Source: an uncultured Prevotella sp.
GTDB lineage: Bacteria > Bacteroidota > Bacteroidia > Bacteroidales > Bacteroidaceae
Assembly: GCA_934183135.1 (NCBI GenBank)
Contig: CAKPRX010000004.1
Coordinates: 1-49,295, forward strand
Length of the DNA stretch: 49,295 nt
Direction: 5' to 3'
The notes beneath the pieces were generated by a model. That model made no database searches, was not told the DNA's origin, and saw only the letters and a program-made list of their open reading frames with translations. The position numbers and the translations under genes are program-made. Numbering within the stretch: position 1 is the stretch's first letter; each line of letters opens with the position of its first letter. This document shows positions 1 to 9,327 of the stretch, in pieces.

Positions 1-2
1 TC

Positions 3-1298
3 TACGTGTGGTTCGACGCGCCCATAGGCTATATCTCTAACACCAAGGAACTCTGCGACGCCCATCCCGAGAAGTGGGGCAGCTGGGAGAAGTGGTGGAA
101 GGACGAGGACACCCGGCTCGTACACTTCATCGGCAAGGACAACATCGTGTTCCACTGCATCATCTTCCCCACCATGCTCAAGGCCCACGGCGGCTATATC
201 CTGCCCGACAACGTGCCGGCCAACGAGTTCCTCAATCTGGAGAACGACAAGATATCGACCTCCAAGAACTGGGCCGTATGGCTCCATGAGTACCTGGTAG
301 ACCTGCCGGGCAAGCAGGACGTGCTGCGCTACGTGCTCACCGCCAACGCCCCCGAGACCAAGGACAACAACTTCACCTGGAAGGACTTCCAGGAGCGCAA
401 CAACTCGGAACTGGTGGCCATCTACGGCAACTTTGTAAACCGTGCCCTGCAGCTCACCAAGAAGTACTGGGGAGGCGTGGTGCCGGCCTGCGGCCAACTG
501 CAGGAGGTGGACCGCCAGGCCCTCAACGAGTTCAAGGATGTCAAGGAGAAGCTCGAGAACTACCTCGATGTCTTCAAGTTCCGCGAGGCTCAGAAAGAAG
601 CCATGAACCTGGCCCGCATAGGCAACAAGTACATCACCGAGTGCGAGCCCTGGAAGGTCTGGAAGACCGACCCCAAGCGCGTGGAGACCATCCTCTACAT
701 CAGCCTGCAGCTGGTGGCCAACCTGGCCATCGCCTTCGAGCCCTTCCTGCCCTTCTCGTCAGAGAAACTGCGCAAGATGATCAACATGGAGTCGTTCGAC
801 TGGAGCCAGCTGGGCCACACCGACCTGTTACAGGCCGGCCATCAGCTGGCCGAGCCCGAGCTGCTCTTCGAGAAGATAGACGACGAGGTCATAGAGCGCC
901 AGCTGCAGAAGCTCGAGGACACCAAGCGGGCCAACGCGGCAGCCGCCTACAAGGCCGAGCCGGTCAAGGCAACCTGCAGTTTCGAGGATTTTGAGAAACT
1001 CGACATCCGCGTGGGCCACATCAAGGACTGCCAGAAGGTCAAGAAGTCTAAGAAACTGCTGCAGTTTACCATCGACGACGGTACCGGCACCGACCGCACC
1101 ATACTCAGTGGCATAGCCGCCTACTACGAGCCCGAACAGCTGATAGGCAAGGACGTGCTCTTCGTGGCCAACTTCGCCCCGCGCAAGATGATGGGCATCG
1201 AGAGCCAAGGCATGATACTCTCGGCGGTCAACTTCGACGGCTCGCTCAATGTCACCACCACCCTGGGCGAGGTGAAACCGGGCAGCCAGGTAGGCTAA
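3..1298 (+). CDS. metG: Methionyl-tRNA synthetase, C-terminal part (5' end outside window)
   Basis: This enzyme charges tRNA-Met with methionine in the cytoplasm. The reading frame is open from base 3, and the first visible residues [12 protein letters not shown] belong to the class I catalytic core, so the gene begins upstream of the window. The KMSKS-type ATP loop appears as KISTSKN at about visible residue 83. An all-alpha anticodon-binding domain follows. From about residue 330 there is an EMAP/Arc1p-like OB-fold tRNA-binding domain ([11 protein letters not shown], then [15 protein letters not shown]), which is the usual C-terminal extension in dimeric bacterial MetRS. The frame ends at TAA 1296-1298 and is followed by a GC-rich hairpin. 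No defect is visible in the part present. The assignment is secure; only the missing N-terminus limits it. Confidence 0.97.
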   Translation, partial: YVWFDAPIGYISNTKELCDAHPEKWGSWEKWWKDEDTRLVHFIGKDNIVFHCIIFPTMLKAHGGYILPDNVPANEFLNLENDKISTSKNWAVWLHEYLVDLPGKQDVLRYVLTANAPETKDNNFTWKDFQERNNSELVAIYGNFVNRALQLTKKYWGGVVPACGQLQEVDRQALNEFKDVKEKLENYLDVFKFREAQKEAMNLARIGNKYITECEPWKVWKTDPKRVETILYISLQLVANLAIAFEPFLPFSSEKLRKMINMESFDWSQLGHTDLLQAGHQLAEPELLFEKIDDEVIERQLQKLEDTKRANAAAAYKAEPVKATCSFEDFEKLDIRVGHIKDCQKVKKSKKLLQFTIDDGTGTDRTILSGIAAYYEPEQLIGKDVLFVANFAPRKMMGIESQGMILSAVNFDGSLNVTTTLGEVKPGSQVG

Positions 1299-1318
1299 CC
1301 CCCTCGCCGCTGTCAACA

Positions 1319-1356
1319 AAGGGAAGGGGAGCAACCAGCCATTCTCCCCCTCCCTT
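1319..1356 (+). terminator. Hairpin after metG
   Basis: Arms of 13 nt (1319-1331 and 1344-1356, purine-rich then pyrimidine-rich) pair with a single mismatch around a 12-nt loop, 20 bp after the metG stop. There is no T tract, so the terminator role is inferred from position. Confidence 0.45.
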
Positions 1357-1377
1357 CATCCTTAGCCGTTTTCTCAC

Positions 1378-1385
1378 TATGTTTG
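1378..1385 (+). promoter_or_regulatory. Candidate -7 box upstream of the AAA-ATPase/nuclease gene
   Basis: TATGTTTG fits the Bacteroidota TAnnTTTG -7 consensus and lies about 60 bp before the ATG at 1444. No TTG-type -33 element is seen at the usual 19-23 bp spacing, so the site is only a candidate. Confidence 0.35.
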
Positions 1386-1443
1386 CAGCAGCCATCTACT
1401 GCCGCCCCACCAGATACTATAACCCAGACCAACACCACAACCG

Positions 1444-3006
1444 ATGAGGACATCACAGCGACTATATCCCATAGGCATACAGACCTTCAGGGAGATTATT
1501 ACCCGCCATCTCGTCTATGTAGATAAGACCGAGTATGTCTACCGCATGACCCACGGCAGCGGCAAGTTCTTCTTCCTGAGCCGTCCGCGCCGCTTCGGCA
1601 AGTCTCTGCTGGTCTCTACCTTTCACAGCTACTTCTCCGGAGAGAAAGACCTGTTCAAGGGGCTGGCCATCGAGCAGCTCGAACAGGAGTGGACAGCCTT
1701 TCCAGTACTGCACTTCAGCATGGCCGGAGGCAAGCACATGGACAGGGAGCAGCTGGAGGGCTATCTGGGCTATCTCCTGAGTGAGAAGGAGCGCGCCTGG
1801 GGGATAACCCATCCGGCCAAAGACGCCAACCTGCGCCTGATAGACCTGATAAAGGCCGCCTACCGACAGACGGGCCGGCAGGTAGTGGTACTCATCGACG
1901 AGTACGATGCCCCCTTGCTGGATGTGGTACACGAGGATGAGAAACTGCCCGTGCTCCGCCAGGTGATGCGCAACTTCTACAGTCCGCTAAAGGACTGCGA
2001 CCCTTACCTGCGCTTCGTCTTCCTTACCGGCATCACCAAGTTCTCGCAGATGAGCATCTTCAGCGAGCTCAACAACATGGCCAATATCAGCATGGACGAT
2101 GACTATGCGGGTGTATGTGGCATCACCCAGGAGGAGCTTACCACCCAGATGTCGGCCGATGTGGACGCGCTGGCCGAAAGGATGACTACGACGCGAGAGA
2201 ACATCGTCCAGAAACTCACCGAATACTACGACGGCTACCATTTCTCGCCGTTCGGGCCCGATGTATTCAATCCCTTCAGCCTGCTAAATGCCATGAGCCG
2301 CGGGCTGTTAGACTACTATTGGTTTGCCTCGGGCACACCTACCTATCTCATAGAGATGCTGGCCAGGTATCACGTGAGCCCCTCTGAGATAGGCGGCGAT
2401 GTAGACAAGTCTGAGTTTGACGCTCCCACCGAGCGGATGACCTCCATTACGCCCCTACTCTACCAGAGTGGCTACATTACCATCAAGCACTACGACCCCG
2501 AGACCGACCTCTACACCCTCGGCATACCCAACAAGGAGATTAGGGTGGGCCTGTACCGTAGCCTGTTGCCCCATTACATCGGGCAGAACACGGCCAAAGG
2601 CACCACCGTCATAGCCAAGATGTCGGCCCTCATCCGTCATGACGACCTGGACGGTGCCCTGCAGATGCTCCAGGCCTATCTCGCCACTATCCCTTACTGC
2701 GACAACGCCAACTCCGAGGGGCATTACCAGCAGATGATGTACGTTATCTTCTCTGTCCTGGACCACTATGTCGATGTAGAGGTGCGCACGGCCACCGGGC
2801 GGGTAGACATGGTGCTGCGCACGGCCACTCACCTGTATCTCTTTGAACTCAAGCTCAACAAGAGCGCACGGTCTGCCATGCAGCAGATAGACCTCAAGCA
2901 ATATCCTAAGCGGTTTGCCCTCTGCGGGCTGCCGGTGGTCAAGGTGGCCATCGGCTTCGACACGGCCACACACACCCTCGCTGACTGGCTCATAGAACCA
3001 GCATAA
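1444..3006 (+). CDS. AAA-ATPase-like / PD-(D/E)XK nuclease-domain protein
   Basis: This is a 520-aa member of a family that is strongly expanded in Bacteroidota genomes (AAA-ATPase_like N-terminal domain plus PDDEXK_9-type C-terminal domain). The Walker A region is the family variant SRPRRFGKSLLVST at about residues 45-60, and a Walker B-like VVVLIDEYDAPLLD lies near residues 147-160. The C-terminal part has an Asp in GRVDMVL and the ExK of LYLFELKLNK near residue 465, as expected of the restriction-endonuclease-like fold. The protein has no signal peptide and is presumably cytoplasmic. The biological role of the family is not established. A DNA-processing or defence-like role is inferred from the fold only. 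It has its own candidate promoter and is followed after 23 bp by an unrelated secreted protein. Confidence 0.85.
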   Translation: MRTSQRLYPIGIQTFREIITRHLVYVDKTEYVYRMTHGSGKFFFLSRPRRFGKSLLVSTFHSYFSGEKDLFKGLAIEQLEQEWTAFPVLHFSMAGGKHMDREQLEGYLGYLLSEKERAWGITHPAKDANLRLIDLIKAAYRQTGRQVVVLIDEYDAPLLDVVHEDEKLPVLRQVMRNFYSPLKDCDPYLRFVFLTGITKFSQMSIFSELNNMANISMDDDYAGVCGITQEELTTQMSADVDALAERMTTTRENIVQKLTEYYDGYHFSPFGPDVFNPFSLLNAMSRGLLDYYWFASGTPTYLIEMLARYHVSPSEIGGDVDKSEFDAPTERMTSITPLLYQSGYITIKHYDPETDLYTLGIPNKEIRVGLYRSLLPHYIGQNTAKGTTVIAKMSALIRHDDLDGALQMLQAYLATIPYCDNANSEGHYQQMMYVIFSVLDHYVDVEVRTATGRVDMVLRTATHLYLFELKLNKSARSAMQQIDLKQYPKRFALCGLPVVKVAIGFDTATHTLADWLIEPA

Positions 3007-3029
3007 ACTATCATTAACCACTATCACAG

Positions 3030-4775
3030 ATGAAAAGAATCTACTTCCTCCTTTTGTTCGCACTTGCCACCACCACCCTGTTGGCTCAGAACATCACGCC
3101 CGTTGACCTGGGGCTTTCTGTCAAGTGGGGCAGTGCCGACCTCGGCAGTTCCAACGGCGAGAGCAAGTACTACTTCCAATGGGGAGTACCTCAAGGAGTA
3201 TGGATTGACAGCTATAAGGCATCCAATTATCCTCTTGCCATCGAAGCTCACCTTGATTCTAAGAAGACTGCCTATTTCTACGACATCAAGGACCAAATAT
3301 CCAAACGTATCGACAAGAGCCACGTTCTTTTACCCGAATACGACGCTGCCCACATCATCTTACACGACCACTGGCGCACTCCCAACAAAGCCGATTGGCA
3401 AGAGCTGGTAGATAAATGTAAGTTTGAATGGGCCCGGGCAAATGGCAAAAAGTGTATTAAGGTAACCGGGCCTAATGGCAACAGTATTTATCTCACTACT
3501 GGTGGCTGGCTGTCGACTGATAAGAACAAAGTCGAGAAAAATTACATCGGCAGTGTTTGCTACTATTGGTCCAGCGAAGTCATTGACTATGGCTACGGCC
3601 CTGCCAGAGGTATAACCTTTTGGGGAGCTAACGACTATAAGAAAAATCTAACTCCCCGTGTGGGCGACACTGACTACGCCGCACGTGGGCTCCTCATCCG
3701 CCCCGTCTACGACGACCGTTCTCCTGCCCCACAGCCACAGCCAGCTCCCCAGCCTCAACCGCGGCCGCAGCCGGTGGTGGTCGCCAAGAATGTGCCTACC
3801 TTTACCTGGGCGGCCCTGCCTGCCACCACCACGCTGGGCAGTGTGAAGATTTCGGTAGGCATCCATTCCAAGAGCCGCATTACGGCTACCCATGTCTACG
3901 TGAACGGACAGCTGTACCGCGGCATCAAGGCGGTGACCAACGATGGGGCCGATATGCGTATAGAGCAGACCCTGACACTCGTAGAGGGTAGCAATGTTAT
4001 AAAGGTGAGCGCCACCAATGCCGACGGAACAGCCACCTCGGAGCGCACCATCGTGCGCCAGGGTGCCAAGCCTGTCGTGGTGGCTACAGGCAAGCGCATC
4101 GCCCTGGTAATAGGCAACGCCAGCTATCCCGAGCAGCGCCTGGTAAACCCACAGAACGACGCCAGCGACATGGCTGCCAAGCTGCGGTCGTTAGGGTTCG
4201 AGGTTATCCTGCTGCAGAACGGCACCAAGAAACAGATGGAGGACGCCATCAACACCCTGGGCCAGCGCGCCAGCGGCTACGATGCCGCCATGTTCTACTA
4301 TGCCGGTCACGGCATCCAGTACAAGGGCTCCAACTATCTTATTCCCGTCAACGCCAACCTACGCTCAGCCAGCGACATCGAGTACGAGTGTACCGACATG
4401 GGCCGTGTACTGGCCAAGCTCGACGAGTCGGGCTGCAAGATGAAGATAATAGCCCTGGATGCCTGCCGTAACAATCCCTTTGAGCGCAGCTGGTATCGCG
4501 GCTCCGCCAGCCAGGGCCTCACCGCCGTCAACGCACCCGTGGGCACCTTTATCTCTTACGCCACCAGTCCTGGCAGCGTGGCCGCCGACGGCCAGACACG
4601 CAACAGCCCCTACACCACGGCGCTGCTGAAGACCTTAGACACCCCTGGGCTGCCCATAGAGAGTGTCTTCAAGCGTGTGGCCGCCAGCGTATTCAGCGCC
4701 ACTAACCATCAGCAGATGCCCTGGTACGCCAGCTCGCTCTTCCAGGGCGACTTTATCTTTAACAATCAGAAGTAA
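3030..4775 (+). CDS. Secreted caspase-like (peptidase C14) protein with N-terminal FISUMP-like domain
   Basis: This 581-aa exported protein has a signal peptide (residues 1-19, cleavage after LLA). Residues about 23-235 resemble the Fibrobacter/Bacteroides paralogous domain that begins VDLGLSVKWGSADLG and contains YYWSSE. A proline/glutamine linker (PAPQPQPAPQPQPRPQP) follows, then an Ig-like segment (about 255-345), then a caspase-fold domain from KRIALVIGNASYP (about 352) to the end. The catalytic dyad is visible as His427 in YYAGHG and Cys479 in LDACRNNP. Such C14 domains usually cleave after Arg or Lys, but the substrate here cannot be told from sequence. The stop is 2 bp before the next gene, a papain-like protease with the same kind of linker, so the two are surely co-transcribed. 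The protein is probably periplasmic or surface-exposed. Confidence 0.87.
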   Translation: MKRIYFLLLFALATTTLLAQNITPVDLGLSVKWGSADLGSSNGESKYYFQWGVPQGVWIDSYKASNYPLAIEAHLDSKKTAYFYDIKDQISKRIDKSHVLLPEYDAAHIILHDHWRTPNKADWQELVDKCKFEWARANGKKCIKVTGPNGNSIYLTTGGWLSTDKNKVEKNYIGSVCYYWSSEVIDYGYGPARGITFWGANDYKKNLTPRVGDTDYAARGLLIRPVYDDRSPAPQPQPAPQPQPRPQPVVVAKNVPTFTWAALPATTTLGSVKISVGIHSKSRITATHVYVNGQLYRGIKAVTNDGADMRIEQTLTLVEGSNVIKVSATNADGTATSERTIVRQGAKPVVVATGKRIALVIGNASYPEQRLVNPQNDASDMAAKLRSLGFEVILLQNGTKKQMEDAINTLGQRASGYDAAMFYYAGHGIQYKGSNYLIPVNANLRSASDIEYECTDMGRVLAKLDESGCKMKIIALDACRNNPFERSWYRGSASQGLTAVNAPVGTFISYATSPGSVAADGQTRNSPYTTALLKTLDTPGLPIESVFKRVAASVFSATNHQQMPWYASSLFQGDFIFNNQK

Positions 4776-4777
4776 CC

Positions 4778-6247
4778 ATGCGAATAAAGACCCTAATCGC
4801 CGCCCTGCTCATAGCCATTACGGCGCAGGCGCAGAACGAGGAATACGGCACGGGAATGGCCTTTGACGACGAGGCTTACGCCAAGATACCCGAGAAGGCT
4901 CCCCTGCTCACCCGCGACTACACCGTGCTGCCCGCTGCTCACTCGCTGCGCCGCTACTGCCCCACCGCGGGCAACCAGGGACAGTATGGCACCTGCACCA
5001 GCTGGGCCTCGTCGTACGCGGCACGCACCATAGCCGAGGCCGTCAGCCACCGCTGGACCAGCCAGATAGTCATAGACCGCGAGGCGTTCTCGCCCATCTT
5101 CGTGTACAAGCAGATTAAGCTCACCAACAAGCCTGGCTGCAGCAACGGAACCTGCATAGGCGACGCCATGGCCCTGCTGATGAAGAAGGGAGCCCCCAAG
5201 TTTAGCGACTTCAACGTGTTGTGTGCCGACTACATACCCTCGGCGCTCTTCGCCAAGGCTCTGCCGTACACGATAGACGACTACTTCCGCCTATTCGACC
5301 CCACCGACTCGTACGAGGTCAAGGTGCGCACGGTAAAGAAGGCCCTGGCACAGAACCGGCCCGTGGTTATAGGCATGCGGGTACCCAACTCGTTCTTCCG
5401 CTGCAAGGATGTGTGGCTGAAGACCGAGACCGACAACTCGGGAGGCGGCCACGCCATGTGCGCGGTGGCCTACGATGACAACAAGTACGGCGGTGCCTTC
5501 CTCATTATGAACAGCTGGGGCACCAGCTGGGGCACCAACGGCTATACCTGGGTGCGCTACCGCGACTTTGCCAACAACACCATGTACGCCTTTGAGATGT
5601 ACGTCGCCCCCAAGGTGTCGCCCCGGCCCCAACCCAAGCCTCAGCCTCAGCCCCAGCCGGCACCACAGCCCGTACCGCCGAAGCCGCAGCCCGTGCCACA
5701 GCCCAAGCCCCGGCCTGTGGTAGTGACACACCGGTTTGCCGGCTCACTGCGTTTCCAACTCTCCACGGGCGAGACCATGGGGGCCACGCTGCGCTCGGGC
5801 ATCTACCACATGAACTCGGCCTACATATCGGGTACCCGCTACCGCCTGTACCTGTCTAACAACGAGCCCGCCTACGTCTACGTCATCGGCACCGACCAGA
5901 CCAACAAGGTGTCGCGCGTCTTCCCGCCCACCGACAATATCAGTCCGGCGCTGGTCTACTCGTCTAACAACATAGCCATACCCGACGAGAAGTGGTACAT
6001 CGAGATGGACGACACGCGGGGCACCGACCACGTATGCGTGCTTTACTCGGCGCGTGCACTCGACATCAAGGCCCTCATAGCACAGATAGAGCGGGGCACC
6101 GGCACCTTCAGCAGCCGGGTGCGCACGGCCCTGGGCAGCCGGGCAGCCACCTCGGCCGACATAACCTATACCCCCACACAGATAGCCTTCAAGGCGCAGA
6201 GCACCGCCACCGTGGTACCCATATTCGTAGAGATGATACACCAGTAA
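4778..6247 (+). CDS. Secreted papain-family (C1) cysteine protease with C-terminal DUF4384-like domain
   Basis: This is a 489-aa exported cysteine protease. It has a signal peptide (about residues 1-18, ending AQA) and a C1 catalytic domain (about 45-270). The triad is visible: Cys73 in NQGQYGTCTSWAS, His225 in GGGHAMCAVAYDD and Asn245 in IMNSWGTSWG. A 40-residue Pro/Gln/Lys linker follows. The C-terminal domain (about 320-489) is a beta-rich module resembling DUF4384 (YRLYLSNNEPAYVYVIG, then EKWYIEMDDTRG). It starts 2 bp after the caspase-like gene, and a DsbD-type protein follows 23 bp later. The tandem arrangement and shared linker style suggest both proteases act in the same compartment, possibly one activating the other, which is inference. 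No sortase or clear type IX sorting signal is visible at the C-terminus. Confidence 0.88.
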   Translation: MRIKTLIAALLIAITAQAQNEEYGTGMAFDDEAYAKIPEKAPLLTRDYTVLPAAHSLRRYCPTAGNQGQYGTCTSWASSYAARTIAEAVSHRWTSQIVIDREAFSPIFVYKQIKLTNKPGCSNGTCIGDAMALLMKKGAPKFSDFNVLCADYIPSALFAKALPYTIDDYFRLFDPTDSYEVKVRTVKKALAQNRPVVIGMRVPNSFFRCKDVWLKTETDNSGGGHAMCAVAYDDNKYGGAFLIMNSWGTSWGTNGYTWVRYRDFANNTMYAFEMYVAPKVSPRPQPKPQPQPQPAPQPVPPKPQPVPQPKPRPVVVTHRFAGSLRFQLSTGETMGATLRSGIYHMNSAYISGTRYRLYLSNNEPAYVYVIGTDQTNKVSRVFPPTDNISPALVYSSNNIAIPDEKWYIEMDDTRGTDHVCVLYSARALDIKALIAQIERGTGTFSSRVRTALGSRAATSADITYTPTQIAFKAQSTATVVPIFVEMIHQ

Positions 6248-6270
6248 TCCATCAACCATAAGCATAGTAT

Positions 6271-8316
6271 ATGAAGAAGATAATAGCACTGAGTGCCATG
6301 TTGCTGATGGCCCTGGCAGCCATGGCGCAGATGGTAGACCCCGTGAAGTTTACGGCTACCCTCAAGACCAATGGCACGGCCGAGGGCGAGATAGTATTCA
6401 GCGGCCGCATAGAGGCCGGATGGCACGTCTACTCGACTAACCTGGGCCAGAACGGCCCCACCGAGGCTTCGCTGCACGTCAACAAGGCCGACGGCATACA
6501 GCTCGTAGGCTCACTCATGCCCCGCGGGGGCGAGAAAGCCCACTACGACCCCATTTTCAGCATGCACGTACGCTACTTCGAGGGCAGTGCCCAGTTTGTG
6601 CAGCGTGTGCGCTTCACCAAGCCCACTTACAGCATCGACGCCTACCTGGAGTACGGTGCCTGCAGCGACGAGAACTGTCTGCCACCGGGCGAGGTGCCGC
6701 TGAAGCAGAGCGGCAAGTCGCCCGCCGTGGCGATGGCCGATACCAAGGCGGCCACAGAGACGGCTCCCAGCGAGCAGATGACGGCTCCGGCCAACACCGC
6801 GACTGTTGACAGCGCCCAGGAAACAGCCACGGTAGCCAATGCTACGGCCCCTGTACCGGCCGACCTGAAGGCCCAATGGTGGAAGCCCGTAGTTAAGCAA
6901 CTGCAGGCTTACGACAGCGAGGGCAACATAGCCAACCGCTCACTGTGGTACATCTTTGTCATGGGTTTTGTGGGCGGCCTGCTGGCCCTGGTCATGCCCT
7001 GTATATGGCCCATCATCCCCATGACCATTAGTTTCTTCCTGAAGCGGGCCAAGGACGACCGCCGCCGTGGCATCCGCGATGCCATGACCTATGGGCTGTC
7101 CATCATCGTCATCTATCTGGGCCTGGGCCTGCTCATCACGGCCCTCTTCGGCCCCAGCAAGCTCAACGAGCTGAGCACCAGTGCCGTGTTCAACGTTATC
7201 CTGTTTGCCCTCCTGCTCGTATTTGCCTTCTCGTTCTTCGGGTGGTTCGAGATTAAGCTGCCCGACCGCTGGGCCAACGCCGTAGACACCAAGGCGTCGG
7301 CCACCACGGGACTCATCTCCATCTTCCTCATGGCCTTTACCCTGGCCTTAGTGTCATTCTCATGCACCGCGCCCATCGTGGGTCTGCTGCTGGTACAGAC
7401 CGTCAGCTCGGGCGACTGGCTGGCACCCACCGTCGGCATGCTGGGCTTTGCCCTGGCCCTGGCCCTACCCTTCACGCTCTTCGCCCTCTTCCCATCGTGG
7501 CTCAAGTCGGCGCCCCGGTCGGGCTCCTGGATGACCACCATCAAGGTGGTGTTAGGCTTTATCGAACTGGCCTTCTCGCTCAAGTTTCTCTCCGTGGCCG
7601 ACCTGGCCTACGGCTGGCACATCCTTGACCGCGAGGTGTTTATCGCTCTGTGGATAGTTATATTCGGAGCCTTGGGACTCTACCTGATAGGGCACCTCAA
7701 GTTCCAGGAAGACACCATCGGCGGCGATACGAGCAAGCCCATGCCCGTGCCCTGCATCATGCTGGGCCTGTGCTCCATCGCCTTTGCCATCTACATGCTT
7801 CCGGGCCTGTGGGGAGCCCCCTGCAAGGCCATCAGTGCCTTTGCCCCGCCCATGAACACACAGGACTTCAACCTGAACACCACCACCGTAGAGGCGCGCT
7901 ATACCGACTATAACGAGGGCATGGCCGCCGCCCGCGCCGAGGGCAAGCCTGTGCTGCTCGACTTTACCGGCCACGGCTGCGTCAACTGCCGCAAGATGGA
8001 GGCAGCCGTGTGGACCGACCCCACCGTGGCCAGCATGCTCAACAACGACTTCATCCTCATCTCGCTCTATGTCGACGACAAGACCCCGCTGGCTCAGCCC
8101 ATGGAGGTAACGTACAACGGCGCCACCCGCACCCTGCGCACCGTGGGCGATAAGTGGAGTTATCTGCAGGCCCACAAGTTCGGTGCCAACGCCCAGCCTT
8201 ACTACATCGCTGTAGACAATGCCGGGCAGCCCCTCAACCACCCCTACGGCTACAAAGAGGATGTGCCTGCCTACATCAGTTTCCTGCAGGCCGCCCTCAA
8301 CGCCTACCGGCGGTAG
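6271..8316 (+). CDS. DsbD-type thiol:disulfide interchange protein
   Basis: This 681-aa membrane protein should pass electrons from cytoplasmic thioredoxin to the periplasm. The order of parts is: signal peptide (1-19); periplasmic N-terminal DsbD-like domain (about 22-135) with the cysteine pair GACSDENCLPPG; an alanine/threonine linker; a DsbD/CcdA transmembrane region (about 225-510) with Cys244 in VMPCIWPIIPMT and Cys365 in SFSCTAPIVG; and a C-terminal thioredoxin-like domain with GHGCVNCRKME (Cys570, Cys573). All three redox modules of DsbD are thus present. Its position 23 bp behind two secreted cysteine proteases is suggestive, because their active-site cysteines need reducing conditions; that link is inference. 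A hairpin at 8339-8373 closes the transcript. Confidence 0.93.
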   Translation: MKKIIALSAMLLMALAAMAQMVDPVKFTATLKTNGTAEGEIVFSGRIEAGWHVYSTNLGQNGPTEASLHVNKADGIQLVGSLMPRGGEKAHYDPIFSMHVRYFEGSAQFVQRVRFTKPTYSIDAYLEYGACSDENCLPPGEVPLKQSGKSPAVAMADTKAATETAPSEQMTAPANTATVDSAQETATVANATAPVPADLKAQWWKPVVKQLQAYDSEGNIANRSLWYIFVMGFVGGLLALVMPCIWPIIPMTISFFLKRAKDDRRRGIRDAMTYGLSIIVIYLGLGLLITALFGPSKLNELSTSAVFNVILFALLLVFAFSFFGWFEIKLPDRWANAVDTKASATTGLISIFLMAFTLALVSFSCTAPIVGLLLVQTVSSGDWLAPTVGMLGFALALALPFTLFALFPSWLKSAPRSGSWMTTIKVVLGFIELAFSLKFLSVADLAYGWHILDREVFIALWIVIFGALGLYLIGHLKFQEDTIGGDTSKPMPVPCIMLGLCSIAFAIYMLPGLWGAPCKAISAFAPPMNTQDFNLNTTTVEARYTDYNEGMAAARAEGKPVLLDFTGHGCVNCRKMEAAVWTDPTVASMLNNDFILISLYVDDKTPLAQPMEVTYNGATRTLRTVGDKWSYLQAHKFGANAQPYYIAVDNAGQPLNHPYGYKEDVPAYISFLQAALNAYRR

Positions 8317-8338
8317 GGAGCGTATCCCCTCTATACAG

Positions 8339-8373
8339 CAGGCCGAACATCCATATTGTGGGTGTTCGGCCTG
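8339..8373 (+). terminator. Terminator hairpin of the protease-dsbD operon
   Basis: Perfect 11-bp arms (8339-8349 and 8363-8373, CAGGCCGAACA and its complement) flank a 13-nt loop 22 bp after the dsbD stop. No long T run follows. Confidence 0.55.
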
Positions 8374-8554
8374 TTGCCTTCGGGGCGCTCTCTATATATA
8401 ATAAGGTATAGTACCAATCCCTAAGAGGGCTGATGATAAGAGAAGACACCACACACCGAGCCGGAGCTGCGTCCCGTGGGCCACGCGCGACCATCAGCCA
8501 AGATGGTATGACAAAAAATATCCATCTTGCCGATGCCATGAGACAAAAAATAAG

Positions 8555-8562
8555 TACTTTTG
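8555..8562 (+). promoter_or_regulatory. -7 promoter box of the YczE-like gene, probably leaderless
   Basis: TACTTTTG matches TAnnTTTG exactly and ends 7 bp before the ATG at 8569, so transcription would begin at or next to the start codon. A TTG at 8527-8529 is 25 bp upstream, longer than the usual spacing. The sequence GACAAAAAATA occurs twice just upstream (8510-8520 and 8542-8552). Confidence 0.5.
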
Positions 8563-8568
8563 CAGTGC

Positions 8569-9312
8569 ATGAATAAGAAAGACAGGATAATATCGTTTAT
8601 CTGGCAGCACGTGCTGCTACTCATCTCACTTTTTGTTATGACCATCGGCGTGGCCGTGTGCGTGCGCAGCATGCTCGGGTCGAGCGTTATCAGCACGCTG
8701 CCCTATGTTTTCGAGACGGCAGGCCGGCAGATACCGGGCGTGCCACGCCTTACCATAGGCCAGTACACCTACCTAATGAACGGCCTGTTAGTGGTAGGGC
8801 AGCTGTGTGTGCTGCGCCGCCGCTTCGAGGCCGTCCAGCTCTTCCAGCTCCTGGTGGGCTTTGTCTTCGGCACCCTCATTGACCTCAACATGTGGCTCAC
8901 CAGCTGGCTACAGCCCACCACCCTGTGGATGCAGATAGTGGCCCAGGTGGCCGGATGCACCTTCCTCGGGTTGGGCATAGCGTTAGAGGTGCGCTGTGGG
9001 TCGGTCACCATGCCTGGCGAAGGTTTCCCCGTGGCCGTAAGTGCCGTTACGGGCATCGAGTTTGCCAAGGTTAAGATAGGTGTCGACACGGCGCTGGTGG
9101 TCCTGGCCGTTGCGGCCGGCTACGCGTTCTTCGGCACCTGGCAGTGGCACATCGTGGGCATCGGCACGCTCTTCGCCATGGTCTATGTGGGCATGGTGGT
9201 GCGCGTGGCGGGCCGTCATCTCGGGTGGTTCGACCATCTGCTGGCCTACCGTCCCGGTTTCCGCCGCTATGTCTACGGCCTGGCCCGACTGCTCTTCAAG
9301 TCCAACGACTGA
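8569..9312 (+). CDS. YczE/YitT-like integral membrane protein
   Basis: This hydrophobic protein of about 247 aa has five or so transmembrane segments, the first being HVLLLISLFVMTIGVAVCV. The opening pattern, with a G-V-A-[VL] first helix followed by a short loop with SMLGSSVISTLPYVF, is typical of the YczE/YyaS/YitT family of unknown transport function. I chose ATG 8569 rather than an in-frame TTG at 8560, because the TTG lies inside the -7 promoter box. The gene stands alone between a terminator and a convergent MATE gene whose stop is 15 bp away. The substrate cannot be deduced. Confidence 0.72.
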   Translation: MNKKDRIISFIWQHVLLLISLFVMTIGVAVCVRSMLGSSVISTLPYVFETAGRQIPGVPRLTIGQYTYLMNGLLVVGQLCVLRRRFEAVQLFQLLVGFVFGTLIDLNMWLTSWLQPTTLWMQIVAQVAGCTFLGLGIALEVRCGSVTMPGEGFPVAVSAVTGIEFAKVKIGVDTALVVLAVAAGYAFFGTWQWHIVGIGTLFAMVYVGMVVRVAGRHLGWFDHLLAYRPGFRRYVYGLARLLFKSND

Positions 9313-9327
9313 CGCGACGGCCCCCAC

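Noticed and set aside
3720..3775. Pro/Gln-rich repeats in the two protease genes as possible frameshift or CRISPR-like repeats
   Set aside because: They are in frame, codon-variable low-complexity linkers between folded domains. No spacer structure and no cas gene exist in the window.
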